Below are positions 1 to 4,007 of a DNA stretch of 6,552 bases, in pieces (position 1 is the stretch's first letter; the number at the start of each line of letters is the position of its first letter). This DNA is from an uncultured Flavobacterium sp. Its GTDB lineage: Bacteria > Bacteroidota > Bacteroidia > Flavobacteriales > Flavobacteriaceae. Made by a program: the position numbers and the translations under genes. Where the stretch lies: assembly GCF_937876455.1 (NCBI RefSeq), contig NZ_CALFIG010000035.1:1-6552 (forward strand), read 5' to 3'. The notes beneath the pieces were generated by a model. The model saw only the letters and a program-made list of their open reading frames with translations, did no database searches and was not told where the DNA came from.

Positions 1-51
1 CCGATCTGTGGCGAATCCAAGCCACAAGAAAAACATTGATAAATAGTCCAT
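1..51 (-). CDS. Start of a small cassette ORF, cut by the window edge
   Basis: The first 17 codons of an ORF read MDYLSMFFLWLGFATDR and run off the left edge. The hydrophobic stretch after the start suggests a small membrane protein or a signal anchor, but the sequence is too short to name. It is the first ORF of the cassette that begins at the GTTATCGG core near 89-96, and its A/T-rich leader without a Shine-Dalgarno sequence resembles the other cassettes. An overlapping frame from inside the neighbouring attC-like site stops one base before this ATG (TAATATG). Confidence 0.45.
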   Translation of the reverse strand, partial: MDYLSMFFLWLGFATDR

Positions 52-88
52 ATTATTTATTTTTATTTGTTTGACAATGAAGCCCGAA

Positions 89-224
89 CCGATAACATTC
101 GTTTGCCGCAAGTGGCGGTAACGTGGTTAAATCAGGTTTGGTGCTTCTATTTAAGTTCATACTATATTGACAGTTTACTGCTCCGAAATCGCCACCTGAC
201 GGCAAGCGAAAACACGTTATAGGT
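89..224. repeat. attC-like site 1 (about 136 bp)
   Basis: Imperfect palindrome between the partial ORF at 1-51 and the exonuclease gene. The left end reads CCGATAACATTCGTTTGCCG; the right end reads CGGCAAGCGAAAACACGTTA, followed by TAGG. The outer TAAC/GTTA cores pair, the inner TTTGCCG/CGGCAAG boxes pair, and a further inner pair (GTGGCG/CGCCAC) extends the hairpin. The spacer between core and inner box is longer on the right side, as in the other sites. The loop holds two blocks shared with site 3: GTGGTTAA (123-130) and TTTAAGTTCATACTA (150-164). The flank ATAGGTAATTGC after the right core matches ATAGGTAGTTGC, the complement of the start of the exonuclease cassette at site 2, which is the cassette-end signature. 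Confidence 0.8.
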
Positions 225-230
225 AATTGC

Positions 231-734
231 TTACCCACCGCACTCCAAAGTTTTGAGTAAATAATAAACAGAAGCCCTTGCATCGTCTAATGGGTTATGC
301 TTCCGTAAATCTTTAATCCCGCACTCTTTTACACGGTCTAAATCAATATCTACAATGGTGCTAATGTCCTTTAACGGATATGGCATATTCCACTGCCTTG
401 CTTCAAAATCATCTTTTACAATTTCGCTCAAAAAGTTTGTTTCTACTGGAAAATTGCAGTCGCTCCAAATTTCGGCAGTGTCTTTGTGCTTCATGTAAAA
501 TTCATAAAAAGCATCACGTAATTCACGGTCAGTATTGCACCATGCCATATCCTGCAAATGTGGTATTACGTTACCTTTTACCCAATCGTTTGCAAGGGCT
601 TCACCTTCCTTGCTTAATAATTCAAAGCGGTCAATTTCTGTTCCGCCTCTGTTTACTACAATAGCACCAACGGCAAATCCGCTACCGTGTAAATTCGTGC
701 TTTCTACATCAAATACTAAAATGTTTGGTTTCAT
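231..734 (-). CDS. DnaQ-like DEDDh 3'-5' exonuclease (Rv2179c-like)
   Basis: A 167-residue single-domain protein with the three exonuclease motifs. Exo I is FDVEST (D9, E11). Exo II is around SDCNFPVETNFL (D92). Exo III is HNPLDDA (H146 and D151, the HxxxxD spacing of DEDDh enzymes). The HNPLDDA block and compact size resemble the Rv2179c-like and phage-type 3'-5' exonucleases or exoribonucleases rather than a polymerase III epsilon subunit. The family uses two metal ions to remove nucleotides from 3' ends; whether this one prefers DNA or RNA cannot be told. The ATG at 734 is preceded by an A-rich leader. The stop lies 7 bases from attC-like site 1, so the gene fills one cassette between sites 2 and 1. 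Family assignment is fairly secure; the cellular role (nucleic-acid turnover or phage-related) is inference. Confidence 0.85.
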   Translation of the reverse strand: MKPNILVFDVESTNLHGSGFAVGAIVVNRGGTEIDRFELLSKEGEALANDWVKGNVIPHLQDMAWCNTDRELRDAFYEFYMKHKDTAEIWSDCNFPVETNFLSEIVKDDFEARQWNMPYPLKDISTIVDIDLDRVKECGIKDLRKHNPLDDARASVYYLLKTLECGG

Positions 735-786
735 CTGTTTATTTTTTAATTGTTAATAATTCTCTTAATGCCAACGCAAAGCAACT

Positions 787-855
787 ACCTATAACAGCAC
801 CTTAGCGTCAGCTTCGTTCCTCAGCCGAACGCCAAGCTGCAAAACGTTATGTGCC
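787..855. repeat. attC-like site 2 (about 69 bp, compact)
   Basis: The shortest site. Left end ACCTATAACAGCACCTTAGC, right end GCCAAGCTGCAAAACGTTA followed by TGTGCC. The TAAC/GTTA cores pair; the inner boxes GCACCTTAGCGT and ACGCCAAGCTGC pair imperfectly, leaving an asymmetric bulge (A on the left, GTTTT on the complementary strand of the right). The tip around CTTCGTTCCTCAGCCGAA closes the hairpin. The TGTGCC flank on the right equals the complement of GGCACA at the left end of site 3, as expected for the two ends of one cassette carrying the zinc-ribbon ORF. It shares the inner boxes CTTAGCGTCA and CGAACGCCAAGC with site 5. Confidence 0.8.
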
Positions 856-857
856 AT

Positions 858-1058
858 TTAATACGACACCTTATGAACCTTGCCACATTTTTTGCAAACA
901 AGAACTTCAACCGTTTCTGAATACTCAAATTGTTGCCATTTCGGCTTATACCAATGTTCAGTTCCTTCAACCGCTTTTGTTTCAGTCCAGTCATAAACTT
1001 TTTTAGCGTGTGTTTGCCAATCGTGTTTGCAAAAAATCTTTTCAAATATTTTAATCAT
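858..1058 (-). CDS. Small zinc-ribbon-like protein of unknown function
   Basis: A 66-residue protein starting MIKIFEKIFCKHDW and ending VCKKCGKVHKVSY. C10 and H12 near the N-terminus plus the C55-x2-C58 knuckle (CKKCG) could bind one zinc ion, giving a minimal ribbon; tryptophans and tyrosines between them may form the core. I chose the ATG at 1058 because the next in-frame ATG upstream (1085) lies inside attC-like site 3. The stop is only 2 bases from site 2, so the gene fills its cassette almost completely. No enzyme motif is visible. DNA, RNA or protein binding are all possible. Confidence 0.65.
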   Translation of the reverse strand: MIKIFEKIFCKHDWQTHAKKVYDWTETKAVEGTEHWYKPKWQQFEYSETVEVLVCKKCGKVHKVSY

Positions 1059-1073
1059 ACTCTTGAAATAAAC

Positions 1074-1175
1074 GGCACATAACAAGGGTTTTGCGTAATA
1101 GCCCTGTAAAGTGTCGTGGTTAATTTTAAGTTTATACTAAGGGCTACTACGCAAAGCCCCGATACGTTATGGCGC
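1074..1175. repeat. attC-like site 3 (about 102 bp)
   Basis: Left end GGCACATAACAAGGGTTTTG, right end AAAGCCCCGATACGTTATGG. The cores pair, and the inner arms GGGTTTTGCGTAATAGCCCT (1086-1105) and its imperfect complement at 1140-1160 form the longest arm of the ordinary sites. The core-to-box spacer is again longer on the right (6 against 2 bases). Its loop contains GTGGTTAA (1116-1123) and TTTAAGTTTATACTA (1125-1139), near-identical to blocks in site 1, so the two sites share ancestry even though their stems differ. Confidence 0.82.
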
Positions 1176-1216
1176 ATTAAAACGGGCTTACACACTTGCT
1201 CACGCACCGCCATAAC
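1074..1216. other. ORF-less minimal cassette
   Basis: Between the core CGCCATAAC at 1208-1216 and site 3 there are only about 32 bases outside palindromes. The unit has matched ends: GTTATGGCG at 1166-1174 is the exact complement of CGCCATAAC at 1208-1216. It is therefore a complete unit of about 140 bp that is nearly all recombination site. An open frame crosses it, but that frame runs through both palindromes and shows no gene-like features, so I call no gene. It could be a regulatory cassette or a deletion remnant. Confidence 0.55.
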
Positions 1217-1569
1217 ATCGGCTATAAAGTAATAAACCAAAAAGCCTACGCACGGTATAATACAATAAAATCGCCTTGACATTCACCATTATATTTGCCA
1301 ATTAAATCATTACTATTTTCAGCGGTGTATGTAAAAGAATTACTCGTTTTACTAATGGCATAAGTTTTATTATCATCAATCCCACTTTGTCTAATAAATA
1401 TTTTTCCTAATTTTTCTTTTACAACTATTGTTCGTGTTTTCAAGTGAGTAATAATTTCATTTGATAAATGAATACTAACTGATTGGTTGTTTTTCAAATT
1501 TGTTATTGATGCTTTCATTCCTTCGCTTTTTTTGGTTTACTACTTATAGCCGTGTAACGTTAGGTGCAA
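1208..1569. repeat. attC-like site 4, stretched by an ORF in its loop
   Basis: The low end reads CGCCATAACATCGGCTATAA; the high end reads CTTATAGCCGTGTAACGTTA, followed by GGTGC. The cores TAACAT and ACGTTA pair as in the other sites. The inner arms are unusually long: 1219-1245 (CGGCTATAAAGTAATAAACC then AAAAAGC) against 1525-1552, about 27 bases with one mismatch and small indels. The loop holds the whole 90-residue ORF at 1246-1518. A palindromic TAACGTTA is centred in the high-end core. The next cassette's two ends do not match well here (GTTATAGCC against GTTAGGTGC), so this site may be rearranged. Confidence 0.6.
1246..1518 (-). CDS. Hypothetical 90-residue protein nested in attC-like site 4
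   Basis: Starts MKASITNLKNNQSVSIHLSN and ends DFIVLYRA, with stop TAG one base from the low-end arm of the palindrome; the ATG is 7 bases from the high-end arm. I recognise no family. The sequence alternates hydrophobic and polar residues, has few predicted helices and no Cys pair, TM segment or signal peptide, so a small soluble beta-rich protein is plausible. It is bracketed exactly by the inverted arms, placing the gene in the loop of the recombination site instead of between sites. Leader and stop are intact, so it is likely expressed from upstream transcription. Confidence 0.6.
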   Translation of the reverse strand: MKASITNLKNNQSVSIHLSNEIITHLKTRTIVVKEKLGKIFIRQSGIDDNKTYAISKTSNSFTYTAENSNDLIGKYNGECQGDFIVLYRA

Positions 1570-1571
1570 GA

Positions 1572-1844
1572 CTACTGACATAGTTCCAAAGAATATCCGG
1601 CAGGTAGCGGACAATATTCATCTTCGTGCTTTGTAATGTATGATTCTTTACCACCTAAAACATATTGCACATAAGGCTGTTTGTCGCATTGTTCATCGTT
1701 TTCTTTTATGGAAACCATTGAAATCAAAACAATATGTTCAAGTTTGATATTGTGCAATAATTTTGGGTCTAAACTTTGGTCTTTACCTACCCGTACAGCT
1801 AAGTATGGATATTCTTTTGTTGGGATTTTTGTTATTACTTTCAT
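1572..1844 (-). CDS. Hypothetical cassette protein, 90 residues
   Basis: Starts MKVITKIPTKEYPYLAVRVG and ends LPAGYSLELCQ, stop TAG at 1572. No known family is recognised. It has charged and beta-prone stretches (YVQYVLGGKESYITKHEDEY) and no TM segment. The ATG at 1844 sits in an A-rich leader that is almost identical to the leader of the gene at 2636-2836. The stop and the first bases after it (CTTGCACCTAACG on the coding strand) also match that gene's end, although the two proteins are unrelated. The cassette lies between sites 5 and 4. Confidence 0.65.
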   Translation of the reverse strand: MKVITKIPTKEYPYLAVRVGKDQSLDPKLLHNIKLEHIVLISMVSIKENDEQCDKQPYVQYVLGGKESYITKHEDEYCPLPAGYSLELCQ

Positions 1845-1864
1845 TTCGTTTTTAAATTAAGTTT
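1839..1864. repeat. Shared cassette leader, copy 1
   Basis: Twenty-six bases covering the start codon and leader of the gene at 1572-1844 match 2831-2856 at 25 of 26 positions. On the coding strand the core is AAACTTAATTT, then A-rich sequence and ATGAAA. Both copies lie at the same distance from their upstream core site (28 bases from GTTA to the AAACTT block), while that spacer itself differs. TTAATTT(G/A) resembles the Bacteroidota -7 element TAnnTTTG weakly, but it is too near the ATG for a usual promoter. Confidence 0.6.
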
Positions 1865-1883
1865 CTACTCATTAACCGATACT

Positions 1884-1983
1884 GGCTATAACATGTGCTT
1901 AGCGTCATGCCGCCAATAGCTTCGTGCTAAATTCAAGTGTCTGCAAGGCGGCACGAACGCCAAGCGCCAGCCGTTAGCGACAA
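1884..1983. repeat. attC-like site 5 (about 100 bp)
   Basis: Left end GGCTATAACATGTGCTTAGC, right end CAAGCGCCAGCCGTTAGCGA. The cores pair; inner arms TGCTTAGCGTCATGCCGCC (1896-1914) and GGCGGCACGAACGCCAAGCG (1948-1967) pair with few mismatches. The right flank GTTAGCGAC matches GTTAGCGGC, the complement of the core flank at 2419-2427, identifying the two ends of the cassette carrying the 131-residue gene. The inner boxes resemble site 2. Confidence 0.8.
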
Positions 1984-1985
1984 CC

Positions 1986-2381
1986 TTAGACACCGCTTTC
2001 GTTTATTAGTTCAAATTCTTTTTTCTTGGACTTTTGACCTGTTTTTACGTTCACGACTTCATATTCCCATTGATTGATAATCTTTCCCGCATACTTCTTT
2101 CTTAAATCATCGTTCATTTTTCCTTTTGAATTGTAAATAGCCATATAAACCGCAATTATTAATATTCCGTCAGCTATAATGTTGGGCAGGTTTGGTGTCC
2201 AAAACTTTTTTTCGGTGACAATAAAATCACCGACTTTATCGCCAACTTTATATTTTGGAGGATTATCAATCTGAAACTTTAGTGCTTTAATTTCAGCATC
2301 TCTTTCAGATATTTTTTTATTTGCATCAGACAATTGTTTTTCAAGTTCTGATATTTTCGTTTTAAGTTTTCTGTTAAACAT
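1986..2381 (-). CDS. Hypothetical coiled-coil protein, 131 residues
   Basis: Residues 5-37 (MFNRKLKTKISELEKQLSDA onward) form a clear charged coiled coil with regular leucine and isoleucine spacing. After a PPKYKVGDKVGDFIVTEKK segment comes a hydrophobic stretch around residues 66-83 (NIIADGILIIAVYMAIYNS), perhaps a TM helix but possibly buried strands, then a basic C-terminus with WEYEVVNVKTGQKSKKKEFE. No family is recognised. I prefer the ATG at 2381 to the upstream one (2429), which lies at the boundary of attC-like site 6. This ATG overlaps the stop of the read-through ORF from the previous cassette (ATGTTTAA). The stop lies 3 bases from site 5. Confidence 0.65.
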   Translation of the reverse strand: MFNRKLKTKISELEKQLSDANKKISERDAEIKALKFQIDNPPKYKVGDKVGDFIVTEKKFWTPNLPNIIADGILIIAVYMAIYNSKGKMNDDLRKKYAGKIINQWEYEVVNVKTGQKSKKKEFELINESGV

Positions 2382-2574
2382 AATATTGTGTTTTTTGGTT
2401 TTGACAAATGAAAAGGCAGCCGCTAACATCGGCTTGTTGCAATTTTTTTACTACGTTATCTACAATCGCATAAGCAGCGTGTTCAAACATGGTCTTGTCG
2501 TGTTCGCCAAAATAGTTTCTAACCCTCTTTAGGTCTTTCAATTCTTGTTCTGATATTTCTATTGTTACTTTCAT
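2374..2574 (-). CDS. Hypothetical 66-residue protein that starts in an attC-like loop and reads through the site
   Basis: Begins MKVTIEISEQELKDLKRVRN; the first ~47 residues are charged and helical and look like a genuine small protein. At residues 46-52 the sequence QQADVSG is encoded by the closing arm and core of attC-like site 6 (V50 is the GTT of the core). The last residues CLFICQNQKTQYYV come from the leader of the next cassette, and the TAA overlaps that gene's ATG. A start at 2574 follows an A-rich leader; the longer frame to 2670 overlaps the upstream gene. No family is recognised. The helical N-terminus with KVTIEISEQE could resemble small Bacteroidota proteins of unknown role. Read-through may be functional (coupling) or tolerated. 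Confidence 0.55.
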   Translation of the reverse strand: MKVTIEISEQELKDLKRVRNYFGEHDKTMFEHAAYAIVDNVVKKLQQADVSGCLFICQNQKTQYYV

Positions 2575-2633
2575 TTTTTTGTGTTTCAAATCCGTAAAAA
2601 AACTGACAACAAGCCGCAAAACGTTAGGTGCAA
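2419..2633. repeat. attC-like site 6, stretched by an ORF in its loop
   Basis: Low end GCCGCTAACATCGGCTTGTT, high end ACAAGCCGCAAAACGTTAGG. Cores pair; CGGCTTGTTG (2430-2439) is complementary to CAACAAGCCG at 2607-2616 apart from bulges, and the A/T tracts beyond it (AATTTTTTTACTACG and CGTAAAAAAACTGACAAC) continue the pairing. The loop of about 140 bases contains most of the ORF at 2374-2574. GTTAGGTGC at the high end pairs with the complement of GCACATAAC at 2876-2884 with one mismatch, so the cassette carrying the 66-residue gene at 2636-2836 ends here. Confidence 0.72.
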
Positions 2634-2635
2634 GG

Positions 2636-2836
2636 CTACTTTGCAAACTTATAAGATGGGTATTCAACATCTTTTATTGTAGTTCCCTTTTCGTCTGTTA
2701 CATACTTAATTCTCATATCCCATCCCTTTTGTTGAGCATAAGCCATTCCTAAAACTATCGCTTCAACAAAACCGCCACAATAAAAACATTCTTCATTCCC
2801 ATTTAGGAAAATTACTTTGTGTTCGTAGTTTTTCAT
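2636..2836 (-). CDS. Hypothetical cassette protein, 66 residues
   Basis: Starts MKNYEHKVIFLNGNEECFYC and ends DVEYPSYKFAK. A CFYCGG motif (C17, C20) could be a metal or redox pair but has no second pair. Residues 22-40 (GFVEAIVLGMAYAQQKGWD) look like a helix, followed by RIKYVTDEKGTTIKD, strand-turn-strand. No family is recognised. Leader and tail match those of the gene at 1572-1844. The stop is 5 bases from attC-like site 6. It is complete and likely real. Confidence 0.65.
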   Translation of the reverse strand: MKNYEHKVIFLNGNEECFYCGGFVEAIVLGMAYAQQKGWDMRIKYVTDEKGTTIKDVEYPSYKFAK

Positions 2837-2856
2837 TTCGTTTTCAAATTAAGTTT
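2831..2856. repeat. Shared cassette leader, copy 2
   Basis: Second copy of the 26-base leader at 1839-1864, with a single difference (AAATTAAG context preserved; C in place of T within the T-run on the plus strand). It covers the ATG and about 20 bases upstream of the gene at 2636-2836. Confidence 0.6.
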
Positions 2857-2875
2857 AGTGCTGATAAACCGCCCA

Positions 2876-2963
2876 GCACATAACAGCGGTTTGTGGGCAT
2901 TAGTCCGACCGCTCAATGCCAACGCTTCGCAGCCTGACACAAAGCCGCAAAACGTTAGCGGTC
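2876..2963. repeat. attC-like site 7 (about 88 bp)
   Basis: Left end GCACATAACAGCGGTTTGTG, right end ACAAAGCCGCAAAACGTTAG. The cores pair; GCGGTTTGTG pairs with CACAAAGCCGC leaving one extrahelical base, and the core-to-box spacer is 1 base on the left against 5 on the right. The loop contains AATGCCAACGC, also found beside site 2. Right flank GTTAGCGGT is the exact complement of ACCGCTAAC at 3111-3119. The stop codon of the 96-residue gene (TAA, 2955-2957) lies within the right core. Confidence 0.82.
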
Positions 2964-3245
2964 ATTCCTAAGAAAATCCGCAGCGTCATACAATCCAAGT
3001 TTATTAGCAAAAATCCTCAATATCTCACATTGCTTCATTAGTGAAGTTTGCGTTTGTGGCAATTGAGTAATTTTATTAAGTTCTTCCTCATAAATTGAAT
3101 AAGGGAACGAACCGCTAACATCGGCTTGTGGCAATTGCTTTGGATAGTAGTCATCAATAAGGTTTTCCAGTTTCGTTATATCGTGGTCAATATAACCGTG
3201 AAAATGTAACGTTTCTAAAAATTCTTTAATCTCTTTTCGGTTCAT
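2955..3245 (-). CDS. Two-cassette fusion protein, 96 residues
   Basis: Residues 1-38 (MNRKEIKEFLETLHFHGYID onward, to YYPKQLP) are encoded in the loop of attC-like site 8. Residues 40-45, QADVSG, are encoded by the closing arm and core of that site, with V43 the GTT of the core. Residues 46-96 (SFPYSIYEEELNK to DAADFLRNDR) come from the next cassette (3111-2955) and end at a TAA inside the core of site 7. That downstream cassette has no in-frame ATG until codon 70, so its frame depends on entry from upstream. Both halves look like short soluble helical segments; no family is recognised. I chose the ATG at 3245 because longer frames overlap the upstream gene. Confidence 0.6.
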   Translation of the reverse strand: MNRKEIKEFLETLHFHGYIDHDITKLENLIDDYYPKQLPQADVSGSFPYSIYEEELNKITQLPQTQTSLMKQCEILRIFANKLGLYDAADFLRNDR

Positions 3246-3305
3246 TCTATTAAGTATTGTAGTTAATAATCGCAACTGCCACAAGCCGAGTGCCGTTAGT
3301 ACCAA
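3111..3305. repeat. attC-like site 8, stretched by an ORF in its loop
   Basis: Low end ACCGCTAACATCGGCTTGTG, high end ACAAGCCGAGTGCCGTTAGT. The cores pair and the inner arms are nearly perfect: CGGCTTGTGGCAATTGC (3122-3138) against GCAACTGCCACAAGCCG (3272-3288), 16 of 17. The spacer is AT on the low side and six bases on the high side. The loop of about 130 bases encodes the first 38 residues of the fusion ORF. This is the array's last site in the window; no matching partner for its outer flank (GTTAGTACC) was found towards higher coordinates. Confidence 0.78.
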
Positions 3306-3315
3306 TGCCGACAGA

Positions 3316-3501
3316 CTACTTGATAGCCGTTCCTTTGTATTTAGCATGAAGCTGCATCGTTGTGTAACTTTTGCCACCTAAATCACCAACTTCGACCCAT
3401 CGGCCAACCCTTGTAAAAGTACCCGGAAAACTCCCTGCATTTGTGTAATTTTTATTCAGCCATTTTATAAATGACAGGCTTACAAATTTTTCTTTTTTCA
3501 T
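3316..3501 (-). CDS. Hypothetical 61-residue protein, last gene before the array
   Basis: Starts MKKEKFVSLSFIKWLNKNYT and ends LHAKYKGTAIK. Its ATG overlaps the TAA of the upstream gene as TAATG, a typical coupling arrangement, so it belongs to the four-gene run from 4466. The stop is 13 bases from the core of attC-like site 8. No family, TM segment or metal motif is visible; the RVGRWVEVGDLGGKSYTT stretch looks like beta strands and turns. It may be carried in the first cassette of the array or be the native neighbour of it. Confidence 0.6.
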   Translation of the reverse strand: MKKEKFVSLSFIKWLNKNYTNAGSFPGTFTRVGRWVEVGDLGGKSYTTMQLHAKYKGTAIK

Positions 3502-3827
3502 TATTTGGCTTGATTCAATGTAGGTAAACTGACAGAAACAAAATTTATTATCTTTTTTAAATATTCTTGTCTATACTTTTTTTGCTCGGTGAGCCAACAA
3601 AATCTTTGAGACTCAAATTTATTTGAATCTAAGCCTTTTATTATAGAATTGACGTGTTCAATCCAAAGATTAGTTGTTAAAAAATTAACCCTTGTAACAA
3701 CTAAGTATAAAAAAGGCTTTTCGCGGTTTATTAGTATTGTTTTTCTATTTCCTGAGCTTGCGTGTAAATGTTTAATATGCGAATCTAATTCTTTGTACCA
3801 GCATTTGTTTTTAAATTCTTTGTTCAT
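3501..3827 (-). CDS. Hypothetical 108-residue protein in a four-gene run
   Basis: Starts MNKEFKNKCWYKELDSHIKH and ends NFVSVSLPTLNQAK. Basic and aromatic-rich (KPFLYLVVTRVNFL, LWIEHVNSIIKG), with two Cys that are not paired in a motif. No family is recognised. It begins 5 bases after the preceding 57-residue gene and its stop overlaps the next start, so all four are probably one transcript. Confidence 0.65.
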   Translation of the reverse strand: MNKEFKNKCWYKELDSHIKHLHASSGNRKTILINREKPFLYLVVTRVNFLTTNLWIEHVNSIIKGLDSNKFESQRFCWLTEQKKYRQEYLKKIINFVSVSLPTLNQAK

Positions 3828-3832
3828 GTTTT

Positions 3833-4006
3833 TTAAGAAATAAACAGGTTTTTAATTTCTGAACAATGATTTTGAAATTCACGAACGATTGCTGCCTCTT
3901 TTGATTTCCCTTCCTGAACATACGACATTCTTAACCACTCAAGCTCGTCATGGCTTAATAAAATTATATCGTAAAAAATAACCGAATAATTTGTTTCTCG
4001 CTTCAT
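3833..4006 (-). CDS. Hypothetical 57-residue protein
   Basis: A small ORF that reads MKRETNYSVIFYDIILLSHD, then ELEWLRMSYVQEGKSKEAAI, and ends EIKNLFIS. The ATG lies one base after the TAA of the upstream gene (TAAAATG) and its stop is 5 bases before the next ATG, so the spacing strongly supports a real gene. The sequence looks mostly helical and acidic-basic mixed; no family is recognised. Confidence 0.6.
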   Translation of the reverse strand: MKRETNYSVIFYDIILLSHDELEWLRMSYVQEGKSKEAAIVREFQNHCSEIKNLFIS

Positions 4007-4007
4007 T

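Noticed and set aside
380..756. Plus-strand frames at 380-664 and 535-756
   Set aside because: They lie antisense to the exonuclease gene, which has clear catalytic motifs; the translations have no gene-like features.
858..1085. Longer start (MLCAVYFKS) for the zinc-ribbon-like gene
   Set aside because: The upstream ATG lies inside the core of site 3, so the ATG at 1058 is more likely.
1055..1282. 75-codon minus-strand frame across sites 3 and 4
   Set aside because: It runs through both recombination sites and overlaps the 3' end of one gene and the 5' flank of another; its content follows the palindromes. Its IADVM segment is just the core read in the same frame as QADVSG.
1219..1552. A small transposable element (MITE) with 27-base terminal inverted repeats around the 90-residue ORF
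   Set aside because: No target-site duplication or transposase is visible, and the arms continue into the same cores found at the other sites, so the attC-like reading explains more.
2840..2850. Promoter (-7 element TTAATTTG) in the shared leader
   Set aside because: No -33 TTTG at the right distance and the element is only about a dozen bases from the ATG, so I list it only as a shared leader.
89..3305. CRISPR array
   Set aside because: The repeats are divergent palindromes of variable length separated by genes, not short identical repeats with uniform spacers.
2955..3377. Longer 140-codon version of the fusion ORF, starting at 3377
   Set aside because: The added N-terminal part overlaps the gene at 3316-3501 in another frame and crosses the high-end core of site 8; the ATG at 3245 after an A-rich leader is better.
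3649..3843. Plus-strand frame of 64 codons
   Set aside because: Antisense to the coupled gene at 3501-3827 and extends over the next start; no supporting context.
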